Assembly (NCBI GenBank): GCA_020831585.1
Contig: JAFIGE010000022.1
Span: forward strand, 1 to 49,048
Origin: Opitutales bacterium
GTDB taxonomy: Bacteria; Verrucomicrobiota; Verrucomicrobiia; Opitutales; Oceanipulchritudinaceae
Length of the DNA: 49,048 nt
Direction: 5' to 3'
In this document: piece by piece, positions 8,903 through 17,800 of the stretch
How the letters are laid out: every line of letters begins with the position of its first letter
How positions within the stretch are numbered: the stretch's first letter is position 1
Program-made: the position numbers and the translations under genes
The notes under the pieces: generated by a model
Database searches by the model: none
What the model was told of the DNA's origin: nothing
The model's input: only the letters and a program-made list of their open reading frames with translations

Positions 8903-10335
8903 ACGAAACGCTCATTCGCTCCGTTGTCGAAGAAGTCCTGTCCCGTATCCAAAATGCGCCGTCGCTGGAGGCCGCACCGGTCGCCAAGCGGCCCGCCCGG
9001 CGTCAGGATGGCGTGTTCACCGATGCCGGTGAGGCCTGTGCCGCCGCGCACGAGGCTTATCTGCAACTGCGCCGCATCGGTCTCGCCGGTCGTGAGAAGA
9101 TCGTTCAGACGGTGAAGACCATTTGCCGCGACAAGGCGCGCGAGTGGGGGCAGTTGGAATTTGCCGAAACGAAGATTGGCCGCCTCGAACACAAGGTCGC
9201 CAAGCTCGTCGGCATTCCCAATTTGCCCGGCACGGAGTGGCTTTCGCCCCAAGGCATGAGCGGGGACCACGGGATCACCCTCGAGGAGAATTGCCCCTTC
9301 GGCGTGATCGGGGCAATCACGCCGGTGACCCATTCCATTCCCACGCTCGCCTGCAACATTATCAGCATGGTGGCGGCGGGCAATACGGTTGTCTTCAATG
9401 CGCACCCGAAAGGAGCGCGATGCGCCGCCGAGGCTGTGCGTGTCTTCAACGAGGCTTTTCGCAAGGTTGTCGGTATCGAAAATATCGCGACAATTGTGGA
9501 GACGCCCACCGTTGAGTCGTTCGACCAGATTTGCGCGCATGAATCCGTGCGGTTGATTTGTGTGACCGGGGGGCCGGGTATCGTGAAGGCCGCCATGCGC
9601 AGTGGCAAACGCGCGATTTGCGCGGGTCCGGGGAATCCGCCCGTGGTCGTCGATGAGTCCGCCGACCTCGATAAGGCCGCCCGCGACATCATTCTGGGGG
9701 GGGCGTTCGACAACAATCTTCTCTGCATCGGTGAGAAGGAAATTTTCGTTGTTGATAAGGTCTATGGTGCCTTCCTGGAAGCCTTCAAACGGGCCGGTGC
9801 CGCTCAACTGAGTTCACCGCAGTTGGAAAAGCTCAAAGGCGAGGCCTTCACCTTTACCAAAGACGCCGGAGGGTGCTCACACCCAGCCGTGAACCGCGAC
9901 CTCGTCGGTGCGGACGCCGCGGTCCTGGCCAAGATCGCCGGGGCTGCTGTACCGTCGAAGACGGAAATGCTCTTCGCGGAGACGGATGCCGACGACCTCT
10001 TCGTTATCGAAGAACAGATGATGCCGGTGCTCCCCGTCGTGCGCGCCCGCAATATTACTGAAGCCATCGAAATGGCGCGCGTTGCCGAGCACGGCTACAA
10101 GCACTCGTCCATTATCCACACCCTCAACGTGCGTCACATGAGTCTCATGTCGCGTGCGCTTGAGTCGACTCTGTTCATTAAAAACGGCTCCTGCCTCGCC
10201 GGTCTGGGCAGTGGAGGGGAGGGCTACGCGAGCTTCTCCATCGCCACCACCACCGGAGAAGGCATCACCACCCCCACCACCTTCACCCGCAAGCGGCGGT
10301 GCGTCCTCGTCGACGACCTCGCCATGGTACCCTAA
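8899..10335 (+). CDS. CoA-acylating aldehyde dehydrogenase (PduP-like), BMC cargo
   Basis: Oxidises an aldehyde with NAD+ and CoA to acyl-CoA. By operon context the substrate is L-lactaldehyde, giving lactyl-CoA for PduL. The 478-residue aldehyde dehydrogenase fold has nucleophile Cys276 in NNLLCIGEKE, a context typical of acylating PduP/EutE enzymes, plus GNTVVFNAHP and VTGGPGIV in the nucleotide-binding part. Residues about 1-20 (NETLIRSVVEEVLSRIQ) form an amphipathic helix followed by an Ala/Pro/Arg linker, a clear encapsulation peptide. It overlaps the upstream BMC-P gene by 4 bp. Substrate is inferred. Confidence 0.93.
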   Translation: MNETLIRSVVEEVLSRIQNAPSLEAAPVAKRPARRQDGVFTDAGEACAAAHEAYLQLRRIGLAGREKIVQTVKTICRDKAREWGQLEFAETKIGRLEHKVAKLVGIPNLPGTEWLSPQGMSGDHGITLEENCPFGVIGAITPVTHSIPTLACNIISMVAAGNTVVFNAHPKGARCAAEAVRVFNEAFRKVVGIENIATIVETPTVESFDQICAHESVRLICVTGGPGIVKAAMRSGKRAICAGPGNPPVVVDESADLDKAARDIILGGAFDNNLLCIGEKEIFVVDKVYGAFLEAFKRAGAAQLSSPQLEKLKGEAFTFTKDAGGCSHPAVNRDLVGADAAVLAKIAGAAVPSKTEMLFAETDADDLFVIEEQMMPVLPVVRARNITEAIEMARVAEHGYKHSSIIHTLNVRHMSLMSRALESTLFIKNGSCLAGLGSGGEGYASFSIATTTGEGITTPTTFTRKRRCVLVDDLAMVP

Positions 10336-10352
10336 CCCCCTCCCGATAACCA

Positions 10353-10640
10353 ATGCTCATCTGCCGGGTAGAAGGAAGCGCTGTATCCACCATTCACCAT
10401 CCCACGCTCAAGGGATGGCGCCAGCTCCTTTGCCAGCCCCTCGACCAGTCCAACGGTGAAATAGGCGATCCGGTTCTCGTGGCCGATATTCTCGGCGCGG
10501 GTATGCACCAGCACATTCTCGTGACGAGCGATGGCAAAGCCGTGCGCGAGGCGGTTGGCGACCCACACACGCCCATGCGCTACATGAGTGTCGCCGTCCT
10601 CGATTCCACTGCGCCGGTTCAGGAGGAGGTCTCCGCGTGA
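10353..10640 (+). CDS. BMC-P (EutN/CcmL) pentameric vertex protein
   Basis: A 95-residue EutN/CcmL domain protein (LICRVEGSAVSTIHHPTLKG; LGAGMHQHILVTSDG). Second of three vertex paralogues, as expected of PVC-type loci, which carry several BMC-P genes and few facet types. Its stop overlaps the next start by 4 bp (GTGA). Confidence 0.93.
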   Translation: MLICRVEGSAVSTIHHPTLKGWRQLLCQPLDQSNGEIGDPVLVADILGAGMHQHILVTSDGKAVREAVGDPHTPMRYMSVAVLDSTAPVQEEVSA

Positions 10641-10936
10641 AACTCGCCCGTATCATCGGACGCGTGACTCTCCATAGCGTGGATCCCGCCTATCGCGGCG
10701 CGCGCTTCCTCCTGGCCCATCCGTGGTCGCCCAAAGTTCCGGAGCCCACCGACGGCACGCTGCGCAAAGCCAACTCCTTTGTCGTCTATGACAACCTGGG
10801 TGCCTCGCCCGGGGACCTCATTGGCTACACGGATGGCGGCGAGGCCGCCGCGCCTTTTGCCGACGACACACCCTGTGACGCCTACACCAGCGCGATTATC
10901 GATACCCTCACACACGTGCCCTTCCCCGCAAAGTAA
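10637..10936 (+). CDS. BMC-P (EutN/CcmL) pentameric vertex protein, GTG start
   Basis: A 99-residue EutN/CcmL protein (MKLARIIGRVTLHSVDPAYRG; VVYDNLGASPGDLIGYTDGGEAA). Translation begins at GTG 10637 inside the stop of the previous gene, consistent with coupled expression. It lacks the basic tail of the first BMC-P; the three vertex proteins are clearly diverged and may fill different positions. Confidence 0.92.
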   Translation: MKLARIIGRVTLHSVDPAYRGARFLLAHPWSPKVPEPTDGTLRKANSFVVYDNLGASPGDLIGYTDGGEAAAPFADDTPCDAYTSAIIDTLTHVPFPAK

Positions 10937-10945
10937 TTTTCTCCC

Positions 10946-12061
10946 ATGGCCAAACGTATCTTTACCGAATCCGACGCCCGCGACCTCCTTGCCAAAGGCG
11001 GGTCTGCCGCCGATGTGCCCGCCGGGGTTCTCCTTACACCCTCCGCTCGCGATGTGCTCTCCGCCGCGCCAAATGGTCATCGGTCGCCCTCTCCCTGGGC
11101 AAAGGCCGCCGCCCCGGCCGCATCGGGGAGTCCCCCGCCGGCCAGCGAGCCCATTCTCCCAAACTATGTCTACACCTGGGTGCCCGGCAGCGATCCCAAG
11201 ACCCCCGCCGACATTGAACGCTTCTTCCGCTCGGCACCCATCGAAGAACTCAAGCAGCGCATGTGTGACATCGGTCGCCGCATGTGGGAACGCGAGTACA
11301 CCGATGGCAATGGCGGCAACATGGTCATTCGGGTCGGCGACAATCTCTTTCTCACCACCCAGACCCTGATCTCCAAAGGTTTCATGACGCCGGAGACCAT
11401 TGCGCTGGTCGATTTCGACGGACGGCAACTCGCCGGAAAATACAAGCGCACAAGTGAGTGTATGACCCACTTGGCGATTTTCCGCAACCAACCGAAGGCT
11501 CGCGCAACCTGCCACGCCCACCCCGTGCACGCGACCGCTTATGCCGTGGCAAATGTGCGCCCGCCTACTTGCATGATTCCCGAGGCGGAAGTCTTCCTTG
11601 GACAAATCGGGATGGCTGAATACCAAACGCCCGGCTCCCCGGCAAATGCGGAGGCAGTCGGCCGGGTGGCCAAGGACCACCACGCCATCCTCATGGTGAA
11701 CCACGGGGTCATCACATGGGGCGACCACATCGAGGATGCCTACTGGAAGATGGAAAACACCGATTCCTACTGCAAAACGATCTGGATCGCCTCGCAGTTG
11801 GGTAATGGGCTCAAAACCATCACCGGCGGCCAGGCGCGTGAACTTATCGACCTGCGCAAGCAGTTGGGCATGTTCGACAAACGCGAGAACTGGAAAGAGT
11901 GTGAGCTCTGCGATAACAGCGAGTTTCGCCCCGGAGTTGTCTGCGTGAACGCGGGAAGTCCCCCCGTGGCCCCGGTCTCCTCTTCAGCCAATCCTGCCGA
12001 TGAAGAAGCCCTCGTGCAAATGATCACCGACCTTATCATGGAAAAGGTCGCCCGCTCTTAA
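10946..12061 (+). CDS. Class II (zinc) aldolase, fuculose/rhamnulose-1-phosphate type, BMC cargo
   Basis: Cleaves a 6-deoxyketose-1-phosphate to dihydroxyacetone phosphate and L-lactaldehyde, the step that makes the toxic aldehyde the shell contains. The class II aldolase/adducin core spans about 95-310, with zinc ligands His190 and His192 in CHAHPVHA, His253 in NHGVI, and the GNGGNMVIR phosphate-binding loop. The protein is long (371 residues) because of an N-terminal part (AKRIFTESDARDLLAKGG, then a 40-residue Ala/Pro/Ser linker) and a C-terminal helix (EEALVQMITDLIMEKVAR) after a Pro/Ser linker. Both ends resemble encapsulation peptides. Fuculose versus rhamnulose phosphate cannot be decided here. 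Confidence 0.9.
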   Translation: MAKRIFTESDARDLLAKGGSAADVPAGVLLTPSARDVLSAAPNGHRSPSPWAKAAAPAASGSPPPASEPILPNYVYTWVPGSDPKTPADIERFFRSAPIEELKQRMCDIGRRMWEREYTDGNGGNMVIRVGDNLFLTTQTLISKGFMTPETIALVDFDGRQLAGKYKRTSECMTHLAIFRNQPKARATCHAHPVHATAYAVANVRPPTCMIPEAEVFLGQIGMAEYQTPGSPANAEAVGRVAKDHHAILMVNHGVITWGDHIEDAYWKMENTDSYCKTIWIASQLGNGLKTITGGQARELIDLRKQLGMFDKRENWKECELCDNSEFRPGVVCVNAGSPPVAPVSSSANPADEEALVQMITDLIMEKVARS

Positions 12062-12086
12062 TCGCCCATACGAAAGATTCGCCAAT

Positions 12087-13013
12087 ATGAAAGTCACCAT
12101 CATCGGAGGGGGAGGGCGCGTCGGTTCCAATGCCGCGTTTGCTCTCCAATGCGCCAACCTTGTATCGGAAATTCAGATACTCGACGCCAATACCGATCTT
12201 GCCCAAGGCGAGGCCCTCGACCTTCTTCACGGTGCCTCCTCCCTTGGCGATACGCGCATCTACGCGGGAGATTACGACCGCGCGCGCGACACCAACGTCT
12301 TTGTTATCACGGCCGGGTTGCGGCGAAAGCCCGAGGAATCCCGCCTTGATCTCATCAATCGCAACGTTGCGCTTTTTCGCAACATCCTCAAAGACATCCG
12401 GCGGGCCGGGCATTTGGGGTGCGCGAAGTTTTTCATCGTTTCCAACCCAGTCGATCTCCTCACACATCTTGCCACGCTCGAACTGGAAGTTCCCGCGCAC
12501 CAGGTCCTTGGTCTCGGCACCATGTTGGATACGGCCCGTTTCCGATCCCTCATCGCCGACGAGCTCCAGCTCGCCCCCTCTCAAGTCAAGGCCCTCATCC
12601 TCGGCGAGCATGGCGATTCCATGATCCCCGTCTGGTCCTCCGCGACCTACGGAGGCCTGCCCCTGGCGGGGTATCCCGGTTGCACGCCCCAATTCCAGAA
12701 GCAAATTTTCGAGCGCGCCCGCGGCAGTGGGGCCGAAGTCATCCGCCAAAAAGGCGGTGCCGGCTGGGCCGTCGGGGCAACCATTGCCGACGTCGTGCAC
12801 GCCATCGCTCTTGACCGCCGCCAACTCCTCCCCGTCTCCTCCCGCCAAAGCGGGCGCGTCTACGGTATCCGCGACATCTCCCTCAGCGTGCCCACCATCG
12901 TTGGCCGCGACGGCGTCGTCGACCACGTCGAAATCGACCTCTGGCCCAAGGAAAAGCAAGGCCTCCAAGCCTCCGCGCAAACCCTCCGCCAAACGCTCCT
13001 TAAGATTTCCTGA
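12087..13013 (+). CDS. L-lactate/malate dehydrogenase family protein of the BMC operon
   Basis: A 308-residue NAD-dependent 2-hydroxyacid dehydrogenase fold: glycine-rich IIGGGGRVGSNAA at the N-terminus, catalytic His175 in GEHGDSM, and Arg86 in ESRLDL. The residue that separates lactate (Gln) from malate (Arg) enzymes aligns with Arg80 (LRRKPEE), while the flanking helix is lactate-dehydrogenase-like. As last gene of the operon it probably recycles NAD+ for the aldehyde dehydrogenase; reduction of lactaldehyde to propanediol or an oxo-acid reaction are both possible. It has no visible encapsulation peptide. Confidence 0.85.
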   Translation: MKVTIIGGGGRVGSNAAFALQCANLVSEIQILDANTDLAQGEALDLLHGASSLGDTRIYAGDYDRARDTNVFVITAGLRRKPEESRLDLINRNVALFRNILKDIRRAGHLGCAKFFIVSNPVDLLTHLATLELEVPAHQVLGLGTMLDTARFRSLIADELQLAPSQVKALILGEHGDSMIPVWSSATYGGLPLAGYPGCTPQFQKQIFERARGSGAEVIRQKGGAGWAVGATIADVVHAIALDRRQLLPVSSRQSGRVYGIRDISLSVPTIVGRDGVVDHVEIDLWPKEKQGLQASAQTLRQTLLKIS

Positions 13014-13112
13014 TCCCGCCCCGACTACCCGGTTGTGATGATCGCTCGATTTCTCGCTTTTAAAATACCAGGAATAATTTATTGCTCTTGTTGTGTGGAG
13101 TGAATGGAAGAC

Positions 13113-14117
13113 CTATCCATTGCGCAGCGAGAAGAGGGGCGTGTTTTCGGTATTGGTCTGTTTCCGCGGACTGCGGGGACGTTTAGGAAAAATATGGGTT
13201 TTGTTCCGCTCAATCCAGGCCTCGATATAAGCTTGGGTTCCAAGGATCGCTCCTCTCGTCATGAACCTCAGACGACAGCGGAGAAGTTCAGCCGCACTCA
13301 ACTCACCCTTCTGTGCAAGCGCTTTTGCCATGGCTTTCTGCGAAACCGTCCCTCCTTTCGTTGGGTTCGATCCTTTGATGAACAGGAGCCTCCGGTAGGC
13401 GGCCGCGATCTCATCAACGGACTCCGCATAGCGCTCCGCGATCATTTGAAAGAGGGGGTGGCTCCGGATGCCTGCTTTCTTCCCCACAGCTTCCCCGTAT
13501 CCGGAAAACCGGTAGTCTTTCGGATCATCGACAATGGCCGCGCGAACAGGATTGAGATCAATATAAGCCGCCACAGCCATGAGCACCGCCGGGCGGTCTT
13601 CGACCAAAACACTGTGATAGCGATCCTCCCAGAGCGTTCCGCAGCGGTCATGTCCTTTGTTGTAGGCGATTGAAAAGCGTTGCTTCAGGATCTTCATGAA
13701 CATCGGAAGTGAGCCCATTCGCCCGATAAGGATCTGACGCATCTGCTCGCGCACGGTTCCCCCCGCCCGCAGGGCCAAATCGATTCGGGCGAAGGAAAGA
13801 GGCTGACCGGGTCGCTCCTTGCCGTAGATCAGACGCGCCCGCCGACGCAGTTCCTCGTCGTCCGGGTTTCCGGCCGTTTCCGGCACCTCCAGCAACAAGT
13901 GGAAATGGTTATCGAGCAGAGCGTAGGTGAGCAAGCGGACTCCGCAGAAATCCGCGACCCGCGCCAGCAGATTTCGGAAGAGCTCCTTCTCCTTTTCCAA
14001 AAGAAGAAAGGCCCGCCCGTTTATTCGGCTGACCACGTGATAATGGGCCTTCCGGCCCGTCTGCAAGATGCGCGGCGCTCGCCGACGCTTTTGGGGAATC
14101 AGGTTCATCGCATTCAT
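13113..14117 (-). CDS. REP-associated tyrosine transposase-like protein (HUH/Y1), copy 1
   Basis: A 334-residue protein of the IS200/IS605-related TnpREP (RAYT) family, single-strand endonucleases linked to REP hairpin repeats. Visible are the HUH motif His71-Phe-His73 in LLDNHFHLLLEV, the probable nucleophile Tyr152 in FSIAYNKGH, and family stretches LWEDRYHSVLVED and AAYIDLNPVRAA. A C-terminal basic tail follows a helical region. The start is ambiguous: ATG 14117 or ATG 14108, because a 25-bp duplication repeats the start region. It sits convergent to the BMC operon, and no terminal repeats of an insertion sequence are evident, as usual for domesticated RAYTs. Confidence 0.85.
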   Translation of the reverse strand: MNAMNLIPQKRRRAPRILQTGRKAHYHVVSRINGRAFLLLEKEKELFRNLLARVADFCGVRLLTYALLDNHFHLLLEVPETAGNPDDEELRRRARLIYGKERPGQPLSFARIDLALRAGGTVREQMRQILIGRMGSLPMFMKILKQRFSIAYNKGHDRCGTLWEDRYHSVLVEDRPAVLMAVAAYIDLNPVRAAIVDDPKDYRFSGYGEAVGKKAGIRSHPLFQMIAERYAESVDEIAAAYRRLLFIKGSNPTKGGTVSQKAMAKALAQKGELSAAELLRCRLRFMTRGAILGTQAYIEAWIERNKTHIFPKRPRSPRKQTNTENTPLFSLRNG

Positions 14118-14130
14118 CGGGAATCAGGTT
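14093..14130. repeat. 25-bp-period direct repeat over the RAYT copy 1 start
   Basis: GGGAATCAGGTT occurs at 14094-14105 and 14119-14130, the first inside the coding start and the second just upstream. The repeat gives two possible start codons and looks like local slippage. Confidence 0.6.
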
Positions 14131-14196
14131 GGCCGATTTCTGCGGAATTATCAAGAAAAATACTGCCTGGAATGCTATTTTGGTTAGTTGGAGAAT

Positions 14197-14859
14197 TCAG
14201 GATGAGGAGAGGAGGCGGCGGATGGTTTCTTTGAGGAGGTCGAAGAAGTGGGCGAAGGCGTGCCAACCGTATTCCTGGAAGAAGGCGATGAGGAAGTAGA
14301 GGGCACCGGCGTAGAGAGCGATGGTGAGGCAACCGCCAATGGCGGCGAGGACGGCGAAGGCACCGTCCTCCTCGGTGAGGCCGACGCCGATGAGGAAGAT
14401 GATGAGAGCCGGGAGGGTGTTGGTCCAGGGTATGGGGATGACCATGAGGAAGGCCATGAGGAGGACGAGTGCGCTGAGAAAGGCGCGCCCGCCGCGTGAG
14501 TTTATCCAGCGGAGGCGGGGGCGGACAAAAAATTCAAGGCGGCGAAAGAAGGCTTCGGCGCCAGCGAGCATGGCCTTGGCGAGGGTCGCTTGGAGCCGTA
14601 TGTTGCGCAGCCTGCGGGGTAGGGTGGGGTGGTGGCGACCGATGGCCATTTGCAGGCCGAGGATGAAGAGAAGAATACCAAAGGGGATGCTGTATCCGGG
14701 TGCGGGGACGGGGAGCGCGCTGGGTAGGCTGAGGATGACAAGGAGGAGCCCGAAGCCTTTTTCGCCGACGCGATCAAGGAGATCTCCGACGGTGAGGGCC
14801 TGGCCGGGGAGGGCGGCATCTTGGGCGAGGAGCGCGCGGATGTCTTGGGAGAGACGCAT
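14197..14859 (-). CDS. ExoD-family membrane protein
   Basis: A 220-residue integral membrane protein of the exopolysaccharide synthesis ExoD family. Typical features are LPVPAPGYSIPFGILLFILGLQMAIGR with the proline-rich first hairpin, HPTLPRRL, a basic loop, VIPIPWTNTLPALIIFLIGVGL, and TEEDGAF before the last membrane segments. About five to six membrane spans are predicted. ExoD was named from rhizobial exopolysaccharide mutants and its biochemical role is unknown. Its start lies 9 bp after the stop of the large hybrid kinase on the same strand, so the two are probably co-transcribed. Confidence 0.85.
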   Translation of the reverse strand: MRLSQDIRALLAQDAALPGQALTVGDLLDRVGEKGFGLLLVILSLPSALPVPAPGYSIPFGILLFILGLQMAIGRHHPTLPRRLRNIRLQATLAKAMLAGAEAFFRRLEFFVRPRLRWINSRGGRAFLSALVLLMAFLMVIPIPWTNTLPALIIFLIGVGLTEEDGAFAVLAAIGGCLTIALYAGALYFLIAFFQEYGWHAFAHFFDLLKETIRRLLSSS

Positions 14860-14868
14860 CGGGTGATA

Positions 14869-17800
14869 TCAGGATTTGTTGGTGCTCTCAGAGAGCATTT
14901 CGTGCAGACTCGTGAGGAGCGTCTCGGTGGAGTAGGGTTTCGTGAGGAAGTAGTGCACTTGGTTGCGTACAGCCCGCAGGCTGGCGCGGTCGCCGCTGAT
15001 TCCGCTAACGGCGATAATGCGGGCTGCGGGGTTCGCATCAAGAATGGCTTCGACGGTAGCGGTGCCGTCCATCACGGGCATCATCATATCGACAATGACA
15101 GCCTCGATTTCAGTGCGATGGGTCTGATATAGGCTGACACCTTCCGCTCCGTTGGCGGCGAGGAGAACGCGGTAACCATAGGTTTCGAGGGTGTCTTTGG
15201 TGATCTCGCGAATTGCGGCTTCGTCGTCGATTACGAGGATCTGTTGCTGGTTGCCGATCGGGAGCGCAATGGCCTCGTTGTCCTGAACCGCGGGTTTTGC
15301 CTGGGTGACAGTCGGGAAATAGACGGAGAAGGTAGTTCCCTGGCCGGGTGTACTTTCTACGCGGAAGAAACCTCCATGACTGCGGACGATCGCTTGCGAC
15401 GTGGAGAGGCCCAATCCTGTGCCTTTTCCGATTTCTTTGGTTGTGAAAAAGGGATCGAAGATTTGCTCCAAGTGGGCGGGATCGATGCCACATCCTGTAT
15501 CGCTCACCTGGATCATTGCATAGGGGCCGGGTTGAAGGTCGGGAGTGGTCGCGACCCCGGGGGTGGAGACATCGACGTTGCCGGCAAAAATGCTCAGGGT
15601 TCCTCCGCTTTCCATCGCGTCGCGGGCATTGACGCATAGGTTGAGGAGGACTTGGTGAATCTGTGTGGGGTCTCCGCGCACAGGGGACAGATCACGCTGT
15701 ACGCGGTATTTGAGATCGATATTTTTCGGAAAAGTTTCGCGAAGGATTTTGTGCACATCATTGAGGATGTGGCGCACTTGCACTTCGATGCGGCGACCGT
15801 CCATGCCGCGGGCAAAGGAGAGGACTTGACCGACCATATCGGCCCCCCGTTTCGCACTGGAGGCAATGGTTTCGAGAAGGCGATGGCAACGGGGTTCCGT
15901 CATGTAAGACCGCAGCAGGTCGATGGCCATGCTGATGGGCGCGAGGACGTTGTTGAGGTCATGGGCGATTCCGCCGGCGAGGGTGCCGATGCTCTCCATA
16001 CGCTGGGCGCGGAGGAGTTGGCGTTCGAGTTGCTTGCGTTCGGTTATATTGGTGTGAAGGGAGAGAATCTGGGGGGTCCCTTCCGTGGCGCTTTCAATGA
16101 GGGTTAGGCGTGTTTCCGCGAGAATGCGTTTACCGCTCTTGGAGACGTGTTCAAGCTCACCGATCCACTCCCCATCGCGGAGAACGGCTTGCTGCGCATC
16201 TTCGAAAGCATCGGTCTCGGGGGGGAGAAGATCGAAGGCGGTTTTTCCGCGGATCTCCTCCGCCGTCCATCCGAAGAGGTTTTCGGCTCCTTTGTTCCAG
16301 TATTCAATGCGGTGGTCGAGTGTGCGGACGATGATGGCGTCCTGGGCTTTGTCGAGGAGGGAGGCTTGTTCGTGAATGCGTGCTTCGGACTCTGCCCGGC
16401 TGATTTCGGCGGCGGCCCGGGCAGCAAAGATTCTCAGCATGGAGGCGGCGAAAGTGGTATCTTCCAAGCGGCTGCTAAAGAGAATGAAGAGGCAACCGAC
16501 GGGATTTCCTTGAGCATTGATGAGGCACCGGCCGACGAAGGCCTCGCTCTCAAAAGCCGCCGGCATGGATGGGAATTTTCTGCGCAGATCAGCGGGGATG
16601 ACCACTTCATCCTCCGTGAAAAGCTCTGCGCACGGCGTATCTGCTGCGGTAAACTTCAGATTGTCGACGGATTTTCCATCGATCCAGGCACCGATGGTTT
16701 GGAGCATGCCGGGTTCGCCGACGACGGTGCGCACCACTCCCGCGCCTCGCACGCCGAGGGCCTCGGTGACATCGCGGGCGAGGTTGTGGAAGAACGTGGA
16801 GCCTGTGGCAGAGGAGACGCTGGAGGCGACCTTGATGACCGCCGATTCCAATTGGCGGCGCGCGCGGCGCGAGCGCATGGACTGAATACCGTAGGCGAGA
16901 TCATCGGCGAGATTGCGGAGGAGGTCAGTCTCGTCATCGCGGGGGCGTTTGCCGATGGGCGTGTGGAGCGCCATGACTCCAAACACCTGATCTTCTGTTT
17001 CGAGAGGAAGCAGGAGCAATCCGCCGTGTTCTTCGCGCCATGTTTTTCCGTCTTCGAGAAAGATGCCGGGGGTCACCCGAACATCGGCGCACTGGAAGGA
17101 CTGACCGGAGCTGAGAATCCGGGCAGGTGCTCCTTCCCGGGAGGGCGTCCTTTCATTCCAGACGAGGCTGATGGCTTGGACGTAAGCTGTATCCGTGCCG
17201 GAGTGAGCCGTGGGCCGGAGAATGCCGGGGTTGTGCGCGGGAGCAAAACCGACCCATGAAAGCGGGTATCCGCCAATATCGACGGCGAGACGGCAGGCTT
17301 CTGCCAGAAGTTCTTGTTCATTGTCGGCGCGAATGAGGGCTTCGTTGAAGGCGCTGAGGAGTTGAAGCGCCCGGTTTGAGCGAGCGAGACTCAGCTCGAT
17401 GGACTTGTGATCGGTGAGATCCGTGACGCCCCCAACGACGCGGGTGGCCCGGCCTGCCGCGTCGCGGATGATGTAGGCCCGGTCGAGAACGTGGGCGATT
17501 GCGCCTCCCGCGTGGAGGAAGCGGTACTCCTTCACCCATTTCTCTTCGCCCTGGCGAATACTGTTTTGGAGGGATTCATAGAAGCCCTCGCGGTCTTCGG
17601 GATGGATGCGGGTGGTCCAGTAATCCGGATCGCGCGGGAGGTCTTCCAGCTTATAACCGAACAAGCGGGTGAGCCCTTCATTCCAGTGGACTTCGTTGGT
17701 GGTCAAGTCCCACTCCCAAAGAGCATCGTTGGTTGCGCGTGCGAGCGCCTGCAGCCTCCGTTCACTTTCGCGCAGCTGGGTGCCGGCGCGGGTGCGTTCG

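Noticed and set aside
14157-14181. AAAATA/TATTTT inverted repeat after exoD
   Set aside because: Short A/T-only stem with a 13-nt loop; too weak to call a terminator.
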